64,000 nt of DNA from Lumbricus terrestris (lineage: Eukaryota > Annelida > Clitellata > Crassiclitellata > Lumbricidae), in the NCBI GenBank assembly GCA_949752735.1, contig OX457047.1, positions 21,329,936-21,393,935 on the forward strand. Reading direction: 5' to 3'. Shown one piece after another: positions 54,201 through 64,000 of this stretch. Each line of letters starts with the position of its first letter. Position 1 is the stretch's first letter. The notes beneath the pieces were generated by a model. The model had not been told where the DNA came from, made no database searches, and saw nothing but the letters and a program-made list of their open reading frames with translations. Both the position numbers and the translations under genes were made by a program.

Positions 54201-57200
54201 GAAGACATATTTGTTTTCCAAGGCGTACCTGTGACTGAATATATTATAATTTATTATGTTATATTATATTACTAGTTTGTAGAGGCGCCTTTGTAACGGC
54301 ATGTGCTGTGTTACGGCGCCATAGAAATTGTCGTCATTATTATTATTATTATTATACATGCCTGTTGTTAAAGGGTTAAGTAGCACCTAAAGAGGGTGCA
54401 CGATCAGCTACAGTTAGTTCTTTGCTTACACAAACACTTTTTACCATAACTCTTGTACATATATAAAAAAGTATGTGTACAGGAGCTACAGCACAACAAG
54501 AATTACAATGAGATAGTCACTGAACAGTATCCCCCCACAAATCAGAGTTCACAAAACACTGAACTGCCGAAAACAAATCATCCAGATCTTTAAAAATGCA
54601 GAGCATGTAGGAAAAAGACCACAAAATAAACACATCATACAAACATCACAGACTCAGCTGTGCTACTTGCCCTGTAATTAATAGGCCACTGCCATGGCAA
54701 CGACGTGAATTCACCCTCTTTAGGCTTGAGACCTCTGTTTCCCTGAAAACAAGCATTGGAATTTCCATTCAATTTCACACACAATTCCTACATAAAATAT
54801 TCACTGGAAATTTAAAACACCCAAATCAACTACACGCTGGCATCCAGCTGCTTCAAACTTTATAAATAACTGCCTTAAGTAACGTGATTCTAGTTAGTAA
54901 TAATAATAATAATAAAAACGATTTATAGGTCACCATAACACAAGTGCAACTCACAAACAACTTATTGGGATAAGCCTTAGACAATCAGCCACACCACTCT
55001 GCCTCCAGTCACAAGCGGCACTCTTCATTCTTAGATTCCGTAACCTAAACTTTTGTTAACATTCATAAATTACTATTTTGCCATGAAACAGTGTCGATAA
55101 CAAGATGTAACAATATATATAATGAAAATTACCAAAAGCCTGTAATATTTACCCGAATCATGACCGCATGAAACTCCAGAAACTGCTCGATAAAACTCAG
55201 GCCATACACTTCAAAGCTGCTGTTCTCTACTGCAAAAAAAACAACAACACAACAGAACCAGTTAAAACTTTTTCAGAAACTTCTTTCAGTAGCAGTTCAT
55301 CACGGAAAATCACATGAACATCATTCATCTAGACCAGATTACCATCGTATTGTACAATGAAATGGATAAACTCTATAGCCAAAATCTGTTTTCAATCACT
55401 GTATCTTACAATGGGACAATTCTGTTTTTCTAGAAGGACCTCATTTAAAATAATGGTCTCGTAATTCGGCTTTTAAGTAGACATCCTATAATCCATGTTT
55501 GTGAAAGTTATTGCCTAGCAGGTAAGACAAGATAGGCATACCTACATCTTGAATCAAAGACTTGTTCAATGTTCCACAGATTGTTCGAGTCCTGTACGTT
55601 GGGGTTGCATGTAACCTCCAGCTGCTCCCAACCCCTACAGCAAAAAAAGAATGTCACATACTATAATTTGATACGTTTATGCTAAACATTTAGAGCATCA
55701 ATCTGATAACATTATGAATATTCATACAATACCTCTGCCATATCACTGAGCCTTGCAGCAAGCAAAGTACACCTTATATATGCATTCATTACACGTCAAT
55801 AGTCAAAATGTCTACCACTGACATTGTGTTACGTCCACAATGTGTCAAAACGAATACAGCTCTCAAAACAATCCGGATGATGCATCTAAAAGCAAATAAA
55901 CTGACAAGAACACCCTACAAGTGAAAAAAAGACAAAAAATGCAGCAGCATTACCATTTTGGTAGCTGTTTATCGTGCGAATGAAGAGCACATCCCATGCT
56001 GCGGTGAACGAGTCGAAACACGGAATGTACCGTCTGCACTGGCTCCCCAGCAGACACATCCGGCATGCTGATTTGAAATACATCGTTTGCATCTCCTGTT
56101 CCATTCTGCAAGTTGCAAATAAGCCATGAATAAAGCACACCAATAAATAACTGCAAAATACATTGGACCTTCCTTCTTAATAAAACTTCTTTTCGAGCAT
56201 TTCAACTATGAAACACTTTGCTATAAAAAAGTGACTTATATATAAAATGGTCAGTCTAAAAAGACTCTAAATCATTATCCACCACATTCAAGTTATAATT
56301 CTTTCACAGTCACATAGCTGCTTTTAGAAATAAAATATTCCATCTGATCGTCAAAAGCACGACATAGAGATTAATCAAATGTTATCTATTTTACATGCAA
56401 TTATTTTCAAAATACTGTACCAACCTGCCCATAACAAGTGACTTGATAATGACGACGCGTGAGAGGGGCATGTTCCTTATGGCTGTGCAAGTTTCTTCCA
56501 GTTCTGAAACAACACGAGTGATAGCAGCATTAGCAATCAGAATATATCCAAGATTCTGCATAAGGAATGAATTTTTCAGTAGACCTTAGAAGTGAAAACA
56601 TGGCTACCTAGGAAGGTGACCTGTCAAAACAGCCGTCAAAATCGCCCAAGACCAAAATAGCCACGTCAAATCAACAGGGCTGTTTTGACAGGATGCCGGG
56701 TATGAAAAATCAGTTTATGCATTAAACTAAATCAATTTATAAACTAAGGGTCTGCTTTTGAAAATGTTTAGACCTAATCAACAGAATTTCCACTTGTAAA
56801 TACCCAGGTTTTAGTGGATTGTGCTGTGTAAACATTTGAAGGCAATATTCTTAACCACACCCTGTCACAGCAAGTAGAATATTAACAAGCAACATCTGAT
56901 ATATACTATAATTAGTATTAATTCGTACAGAAATAAAAATTACCTATTTCTCACACTTGTAATTGCCTCATTTTAAAACTCTGCCGAAACAGTTAAAGTA
57001 AATACCAATCCGTCTTACTTACATGACATGCTGCAAACGTATGAAATCACCATTTCGGACCAGTTCACCGTCTTTTGCAGTTGATTTAGATGTTTCAAAA
57101 CGATGTCTAATTCGCCATTCATTGTTTTCATCCTTGTGCGAATAAGCAGTGACCTGTGCATCAAGCAACAGTAGCATCAGAAGCCATTATTTATCATTAT

Positions 57201-60200
57201 CCACCAACTGTCTGACCTTTTTGTCCCTTGTGTTCGGTGTGCCTTGGCTCGGCTGCGATAGATCCCTACATTTGGAATTGCCTCCCCTCTTCAATGAGCT
57301 AAGCTCAATGTCTTGATTCTTCCCAGGATGCATCCTCTCGCTATCTCAAGAAGTGTCTTTAACCAGGGCCTCCGTGCTGAAAGTGCCGCAGAATAATCTT
57401 TGCTGCAAGGCACTCAATAAATTTTGGATACGACACGAAATGATTATTTCTCTGTGGCAGATCTACATATCTCTGCAATTTCGTATAAGTTGTCAAGCCT
57501 TCCCTCCTCTCTATGTGTTAACATTCCTCCTGGATCTCTTCCCACATCCTTTTCTCTCCTCCAAAGCATCTTCTACTCTTGGGCTTCTCACTGCACTGGA
57601 AGCACTGCTGAATGGCAACTGCAGTGAGCAGCATCATACAGGTTAACAAATACAAAGCAATATTTAAAAACTGTAATTGTTATTATGAGTTAATTTATGC
57701 AAACCACCGCTACCATCAATCATCCAAGACACTATCAAATTTGAAATGGTACTATAAATGACTGATGATAGCATTGTTCCGTATGAACAATGAACCGAAC
57801 TAGTTACCTCCACACAGATGATGACACAAACAATAATAAATCAAGCATGCTGTTCCAAGTGTGCTCGAGTATTTTCCTCCTGTCGTTACCTGCTGTTGTT
57901 GTACACCAGTGCCTTCTGGGTAGAGATGCCAGTGTGAGTGCAGATAGTTACCACCAGTTCGGTGATTCTTGACCGTAACAACCGAGTCATATGCAACATC
58001 TGCAAGAAACAAACTGAGTAATCAGGGACATAATTATCTGCTACTCACACAGCACCATAATCGTAATTGTAAAATCACAAAGTGTCTCTTCAACAGAAAC
58101 TCTTAAGATGCGCTCCTGACCTGACAGCACGAACCACAATGGATGGTTTTCAAACGCCTGCAGAAATGGGGGCAAAGCAAGACCAAGGAGTTCGCTAAAG
58201 AAACTGCTACGCAACTTATTCCAGAAAGAAGTTATGTACAGTCGCTTAGTGTAACTCCAATCAGGTTTCGCTTTAGATGTGCCAATTGCCAAATGAATTC
58301 AGTGGATATTATGCAGTAAACATTAATAACAACAACAACAATAATAAGAAGAAGAATAAGAAGAAGAACAAAGGTGTAGTTAATAACAATGTAAGAGCAA
58401 AAGAAGCTGTTTACATTTTGGCATACTGATGTTGTAAAGTGGATTTCCTTTGAGCTGAGACTGGAACGCAGAACTGAAGAATCCATCACCTGGTCCACTG
58501 ATACAATGCAAAACATAAACCAATTCAACTGGTAAACAATGTTTTAAAGTACTTGCATTTTTTTAAACAAATATTCATCCTGCCTCAGATATCATTTTCA
58601 AATAGCCACAGTGCTAAACACACTTCAATTTACACAGTAAGTTTGTGCAAAGAGCAACTCATCAGAAGTAAGGTCAACTCAAAAACAGAAAGCGACAACC
58701 AAACTGAATTGCTCAGAGCATAGAAACATAAAATCAGCTCAGAAACTTTTGTAAAATGTTAGTGGGCAACCTATGGGGGAATAAAATGTGTGAAGAATAA
58801 AATACAGCTTGCTAAAATAATTATTTAACCGACAGAGCCATGGATGCAATAATAAAATACAGCTTGCTAAAATAATTATTTCACCGACAAGGTCCGACAG
58901 AGCCATTAATGCAATATGGCAAGATAGCCCAATTTCAGACAATATCATTGTCATTGTACTATAGTTAAGTTTTATTCTCTGATATCTTGTACAAAACGAA
59001 CAGTTGGGATGGCAAACAGATGCATATTTTTAACACTAATGTGAGGCTCATAATAGAAATGAGAGAATAGCCTGAAACTGCCTATTATAGTGCACTCTAA
59101 AAGGAAACCAAGACAAATGAATCTACGACCAGAAGTCTAGCATAGTGCATTCTAAAAGGAAACTAAAATAAAGCTATATCAAAGACTATTATATGTAGTG
59201 CACTCTACAAGGAAAACAAAAGCAAATCAAGGGAATTTATAAAGAAATTGAAACAAAACTAAATAAAGGGCCAGAATTCTCACATTATTATTACATAACA
59301 AATCAAGTGGTCTAAAAAGTAGGCAAATTATTTGGCCAAATCAACTGACCTTTTGGATAAAATCATAAAGTGAATCCGGAAGATGAGTAGATAGACTAGA
59401 ACGGGTAGCACCATTAAGCAGATGACTCGGGCCAAGAAATGCTTCACAGATTCCATCTGTAAACAAAGGAATACCTCACAAATTTTGCCATAGATAAGGT
59501 ACCGCAGGAGTGATTGATGTAAAAGAAATTGTTAAAAACAGGGATGGTCGTCCATTCTGATACTGTCATGAAATTGCAATGACTGATTCAACTCTAAGAT
59601 CGGTTATTATACGAAAAGACAGACACCAGGTCTTGAGGATAAAATGGGCCCAACTTCATTCCCTTAGACTTTGCTCTACATGGGTTACCTCCTCCAATCA
59701 AGTCATTCCTCAGTCCCTGCACCCATGGTCACAGGATTGATTTATCCCTTGGGCAAACAATCTTACGCATAAATCGCTCATAATAGTAATGCTATGTACT
59801 GGCTAGAAGCATGACACCAAAGTGCGGGAATGCAATTGGTTCAATAAAAAACTATACTTACTAACTTCATTTTCTTCAACTTTTGAATGTATTCTGATAC
59901 GCTATACTGAATTTTTCTATCATAGAGAGGCACAACATGTATTAAGTTCTCAAAAGAAAAGCAATTTACAAATGGAACAATAGGCTATTTATAAGAATTG
60001 ATTCGTATTTCTCGCTGTTCTGATCATGCTAAGTGGTTTATATTGAGAACACTGAATAAAGATCAACTGGAACTTACAACTGGTTTCGAGAGATCGCCAA
60101 GAATTTGCCATAGTTCACCAACAGTGCTGACACCTATGAGCAAGATCACGAACAACCCAACAAACTTTATGCTGAAACAATTAAAACAGAATTACTTGAA

Positions 60201-63200
60201 GCAAACATAAGTAAGTAAGAAAGTATATTCCCAAAAAACTTTATGCTAAAACAATTAAAACAGAATTACTTGAAGCAAACCTAAGTAAGTAAGTAAGTAT
60301 ATTCTTTATTAATCCAGCAGCAAAAACCACACTTTTGTCTACATTATGCAAAATAAAGCATTCTCGTTAAAAACGTTTTTCTCATTAAGTTGCTCGCCCG
60401 TTGGACAATTCGTTCATGCAACCTGGGGCGTAAGGAATAGGGGAGTGTCCTTAAAGAAGGGAGGAGCGGGTTTATAACTTATTTTAAAGCACAGAAGCAA
60501 ACACTAAAAGCCACTTACCTGACAGAACAGGCAAGACAAATTCCAGTGAGTGAAAGCCAAAGCCACCAGTGAAATGTAAAACTCCTGAAATTAAAATCAC
60601 AGCATTAAGTTTCCTTCATAAGATTGTATAGGCAACTTACTTAAAAATGAAATGTAATGGAACATTTAAATCACAGTTATTCGAGATAATATCTGTTCAG
60701 AAATGCTATCTGCATCTCATGAGCATTGGGCAATGCACAGTAAATTTAGACTGCTACGAGTGGTAGGCCCACACATACACGTGGAACCAGCCAATTGATT
60801 CCTATCAACAGCCGACAGATAGCTTGGATGCTCAGTCACGGAGTCAATTATATTTTCAACTATATTTCAAACTGGCAAAAATCGCTCAGTTTAATTATAA
60901 TTGCTTCAGAAAAATAACCTGCAATTTGCTAAAATTTGAGTTGGTAATCAAACTCACCACAATGAAGGAAAATGCAGAATCCTAATTAGTATTCGGAAGA
61001 TGCAAGAAAGTATAAATCGTGAAGTTGTAAGACTTTCATGCAACAGGGAACTAGACAATCAAGTGATACTCACTGGTTACCATAAGTCTGAAATTTGAGA
61101 TAGCAAAATGTTGATGATGTGATGAAAAATAGAAGAAACGGATCAAGCAGAATATACTGACTCAACGTCAATGTTCCAGTGTCTGCAAAAATAAAATATT
61201 AATTATCAGTTTGTAGCTCAGTCTTCCCTAAATAAAATCACATTCTCAAATCGCAATCAGTTGGATAAAAGTCCTGTTTTTCATGAAATATCCACAAAGA
61301 TCCATGAAAAGTTTATCTCAATCTGGATTGTTCAGATGGATGATGCATGGAAGTAGACCATATCCAGTAGAACTGAAATGTTCTGTTCAAAAGCACTGAA
61401 ACAGAGCTTTTAAATTTCTATGCAAAGCCAATGCTTAGGCTTCAGTTTTTATCGGTCATGTACCAAATTCTGTTTGAATTGGTTTTCGCATAATTTCTTG
61501 CTTTGTTCGCAATTGTGCTCACAAGGTGTCAGTTGACGTACGTTCATATGCAAGATAAGCAATCCAATAAAAGATAACATATTTTAACGAAAATCTAAAT
61601 GAAACCAAAGAACTCGTAGAAAACACAGAACAAAGGCAGCTAACTTCAGATCCATTAACTTTAATAGGTACAATTTCACCTTGGGCTACAGTAAACCGGG
61701 TTCGTTTGGCTTCTCTACATCTGACCCTGCATTGAATTTTGACGGGAAAAGTTTGCTAAGGCAAGGTTGAACAATTGGCAGTAATGATTAATTTGCTACA
61801 TTTCTCCAATGGTCAGATCCTGCCAAAAAAGTTGCAATTAATGCATCGACAACAAACATCATGCTAATAAACCACCTTTACATCAATTGTAAGTTGCATG
61901 TATTAACAAGACAAAGTAAGTTGCATCTATTAACTTGTCTTGGTTTCCTTTTAGAGTAAGTAAATTGCATGTATTCACAAGACAAAGTAAGTTGCATGTA
62001 CTAACAAAACAATGTAAATTCTACGTATGGTATTAACAAGACAAAGAAAATTGCATCTATTAACTTGTCTTGGTTTCCTTTTAGAGTACTTAAGTAAATT
62101 TATAAATGTATTGACAAGACAAAGAAAGTTGCATGTATTGACAAGACAAAGCAACAAAAGACATTACGCAAATAAACAACATGTGCATCAATTGCAAGTT
62201 GCATACATGTATTAATAAGACAAAGCAAGACAAGTAAATTATGTAATGTGCACATGAAAAAACCTGAACAATAGTTAAATAATCCTATCCTCTGATGGTG
62301 CTTACCGAACAAAATCAAGGAAGCTGCCAGCACGGATGCCTGGACTGATCTCGACAGAAACCACGCGATACAATAACAAAGCGGAACAACGGTCAAACCA
62401 AAAGCCGCACAAAACTAGTCACAAAAGAAAAAAAACGCAGCACCATTAATGACAGAACGGATGAACACATAACAGTAATGAGTTGCACCACTGGTGATGG
62501 CAAGCAAATTATTCAAATTATGATGATACAGATGACAAGAAATGTGAAGACACTGAAGCTTAAAATAAATATTGTGGCTGGACATGGATATCTCTGGAGG
62601 ACTGCTCTAACTCAATGCAATGTTCATGAATAACCTTGGCACCCTGCATTTGACTTTTATTGGCAGTCCAGAAATATGGTGTCTACAATCAAATTGTCTG
62701 TTTAAAAGGATAACAATGGCAAGACTGACTTTAAAATCATTATTAAAACAGGTCAGTCTTTACCACAAAATAAAACACAGAATCAGATCCTTCAGTGAAA
62801 AAACTAATTTGATGAACATGCAATAATTTGATGAATATGCAATAATTTGATGAATATGCAATAATTTGATGAATAAGCAATAATTTGATGAATATGTAAT
62901 AATTTGATGAATATGTAATAATTTGACGAATATGTAATAATTTGATAAACATGCAATAATTTTATACACATGCAATAATTTGATGAATATGTAATAATTT
63001 GATGAATATGCAATAATTTGATGAATATGTAATAATTTGATGAATATGTAGTAATTTGATGAACATGCAATAATTTGATGAATATGCAATAATTTGATGA
63101 GTGAATAGAGAAGCCATTATATATGTAATAATTTGATGAATATGCAATAATTTGACGAATATGGAAGCATAATTCAGCAAATGTCTTACAATTCTCATAA

Positions 63201-64000
63201 ATACATAAGGAACGTCATCTGGATATGGGACACCAGGTTTGCTGAAGTCAAATGAACCATTATAACCACCAAGAACTCCACCTAAAGCAACCAACATCTG
63301 CAATCACAGATAAACAACAAATCTCAGACAGACGATGGTAAAGTAGAACCCGCTGTGGCCTGTCATCTAGGTTTTGATTTCAAATCATCCAGTTGTTATC
63401 TAGGGTTTAATCTTTATGCACCTCGTGCTAAAGATCCATCAAGCACACATGGTTTACACCCTCTCACTTACAAGAGGTAGGTCTACCGCAAGTGAAGGGA
63501 ACAGCAAATAACCTGTTTCTGTTTCAACTGTGGACTTCACATCTGTATAGTGAAGCCATTAACATTAGAAGATAGAGAAGCTGCTACATTGCAATTCTGT
63601 TATACTAACCGTAACGTTAGATATTGTGGGACGCGGTAGTGTAGTGGGTATGTTCATTGCCTTGTAGCCGGCGGGTTGCAGGTTTGAATCCACCTCAAGT
63701 CGCCGCGTAGGGACCTTGGGCAAGTCCTTCACTCGCAATTGCTCATGAATGCGCTTTGGCGTGTAACTCCGATTCAGTGTCCGTGCTGTAGTCAGGAGCA
63801 CTTCTGAGTAGAGATCTTGAAGGTGTGCAGTAGCAAATGCTCATACAAACACACATACAAGCATCAAGAGCTCCAGCAAAATCAATCTAAAATTAAAAAT
63901 AAATATATCCAACTCCAGCTCTACAATATCAATTGACTCAACTGAATGAAGTTTCTTTGAGCGTTACCTTCCCAAGTGGTGGATGAACATCAAAGAATAA
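51261..64000 (-). CDS. POMT2: Protein O-mannosyltransferase 2 (partial, 5' end beyond window)
   Basis: Nineteen coding exons on the minus strand: 64000-63968, 63297-63190, 62414-62306, 61182-61074, 60584-60519, 60171-60078, 59456-59350, 58497-58415, 57999-57890, 57153-57023, 56503-56425, 56105-55954, 55634-55546, 55229-55153, 54742-54671, 53792-53639, 52777-52637, 51992-51881 and 51366-51261. All phases agree and the sum is 1932 nt (643 residues plus stop). Landmarks: [46 protein letters not shown] before [18 protein letters not shown] (MIR1), [53 protein letters not shown], terminal KWMDSWDI. The order and ending match POMT2 rather than POMT1. With POMT1 it adds O-linked mannose to proteins such as dystroglycan in the ER (family knowledge). 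The catalytic DE loop lies upstream, outside the window. One intron uses a GC donor. Confidence 0.96.
52239..52311. repeat. 73-nt near-perfect inverted repeat in a POMT2 intron
   Basis: Arms of 36 nt with three mismatches around a single central base (52275). On the POMT2 sense strand two of the three mismatches become G-U pairs. Opens CAATTTTAACAGAAGTACTG. Confidence 0.88.
52827..53216 (-). mobile_element. hAT-type MITE, family C (390 bp), in a POMT2 intron
   Basis: Ends CAGGGCTGTACTCAAGGG and TTCTGAGTACAGCCCTG, exact 8-bp duplication AGTGTACC at 52819-52826 and 53217-53224. On the POMT2 sense strand it opens like the REEP5 intronic copy and contains several GAGGTGAGTA donor-like words. The interior has CGATGACTAAAAAAGGTCTT and CAGAATTTTTTGGCGG. 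Confidence 0.94.
53895..54356 (+). mobile_element. LINE 3' fragment (reverse transcriptase C terminus) in a POMT2 intron
   Basis: A plus-strand ORF (53911-54234) reads [29 protein letters not shown], then [20 protein letters not shown] and [10 protein letters not shown], the usual C terminus of CR1/Jockey-like LINE polyproteins. A short 3' UTR follows and ends in (ATT)n at 54333-54354. It is 5'-truncated and antisense to the host gene. Confidence 0.87.
56620..56692. repeat. 73-bp element with 15-bp inverted ends in a POMT2 intron
   Basis: CCTGTCAAAACAGCC and its perfect reverse complement bound a 43-bp centre. No clear target duplication; possibly a very small MITE. Confidence 0.55.
58792..58915. 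repeat. Tandem duplication in a POMT2 intron
   Basis: AATAAAATACAGCTTGCTAA followed by AATAATTATTT and CCGACAGAGCCAT occurs twice in tandem with a small insertion in the second copy. Confidence 0.85.
60160..60302. repeat. 74-bp tandem duplication spanning a POMT2 splice acceptor
   Basis: AAACTTTATGCTGAAACAAT and the following bases to AGTATATTC occur twice. The first copy includes the 5' edge of exon 60171-60078, so the acceptor TTGTTTCAG|CATAAAG is duplicated upstream as TTGTTTTAG|CATAAAG (start 60245). Confidence 0.88.
61895..62230. repeat. Degenerate minisatellite in a POMT2 intron
   Basis: Repeats of TTGCATGTATTAACAAGACA with AAGTAAG spacers, and two larger blocks near 61922 and 62051 containing TTAACTTGTCTTGGTTTCCT. 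Confidence 0.8.
62811..63170. repeat. 19-bp minisatellite in a POMT2 intron
   Basis: About seventeen units of CAATAATTTGATGAATATG with few substitutions, interrupted once near 63105-63125. It ends about 20 bp from exon 63297-63190 (its donor side). Confidence 0.94.
63626..63860 (+). repeat. tRNA-derived SINE, family 1, in a POMT2 intron
   Basis: Plus copy, antisense to POMT2: GTGGGACGCGGTAGTGTAGT, B-box-like GGTTTGAATCC, CCTTGGGCAAGTCCTTCACT; tail region ATACAAACACACATACAAGC. Confidence 0.88.

Noticed and set aside
57200..57650. Plus-strand ORF between POMT2 exons considered as a LINE fragment
   Set aside because: Only a vague resemblance and internal stops; not supportable.

Overview
The window is nuclear genomic DNA of an invertebrate animal. 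Genes are split by GT-AG introns, intergenic space is dominated by microsatellites, tRNA-derived SINEs and cut-and-paste DNA transposons, and all recognisable host proteins are animal families. The phylum cannot be fixed from this sequence alone.

Layout. 1-4805: two LIM-domain exons of an Islet-type LIM-homeobox gene on the minus strand, separated by a repeat-filled intron of about 4.5 kb. 4806-26030: about 21 kb with no exon I can support. It holds very long (CAT)n, (ATT)n, (CT)n, (CATA)n and (GAT)n tracts, a 1.2 kb satellite of 20-bp units, SINE copies, at least seven hAT-type MITEs, a 435-bp fold-back element, a 1.9 kb transposon filled with a GGAACAT array, and a 670-bp inverted-repeat element that ends about 160 bp before the REEP5 start codon. 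26134-32151: a complete five-exon REEP5/6-like gene (plus), 199 codons, with all splice phases consistent. 32152-37220: its 3' side and intergenic DNA. 37225-43616: a P-element/THAP9-type DNA transposon with two C2H2 fingers in place of a THAP domain, nine in-frame 105-bp repeats, a 14-bp frameshifting duplication and no RNase-H core; later SINEs and a MITE are nested in it. 46012-49934: a C6orf136-like (DUF2358) gene (plus). 51261-64000: the last 19 coding exons of protein O-mannosyltransferase 2 (minus), running off the right edge, with its MIR repeats and C-terminal membrane region.

The host genes (ER membrane shaping, a predicted mitochondrial protein, ER O-mannosylation, a transcription factor) do not form a functional cluster; C6orf136-like and POMT2 are simply convergent neighbours. 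The more unusual content is the mobile DNA. I place eleven hAT-type MITEs from five terminal families, ten of them with exact 8-bp target-site duplications. Eight copies from four of the families carry, with varying fidelity, a common internal motif (GACGACC, T-run, AGTCATC), although their ends differ.
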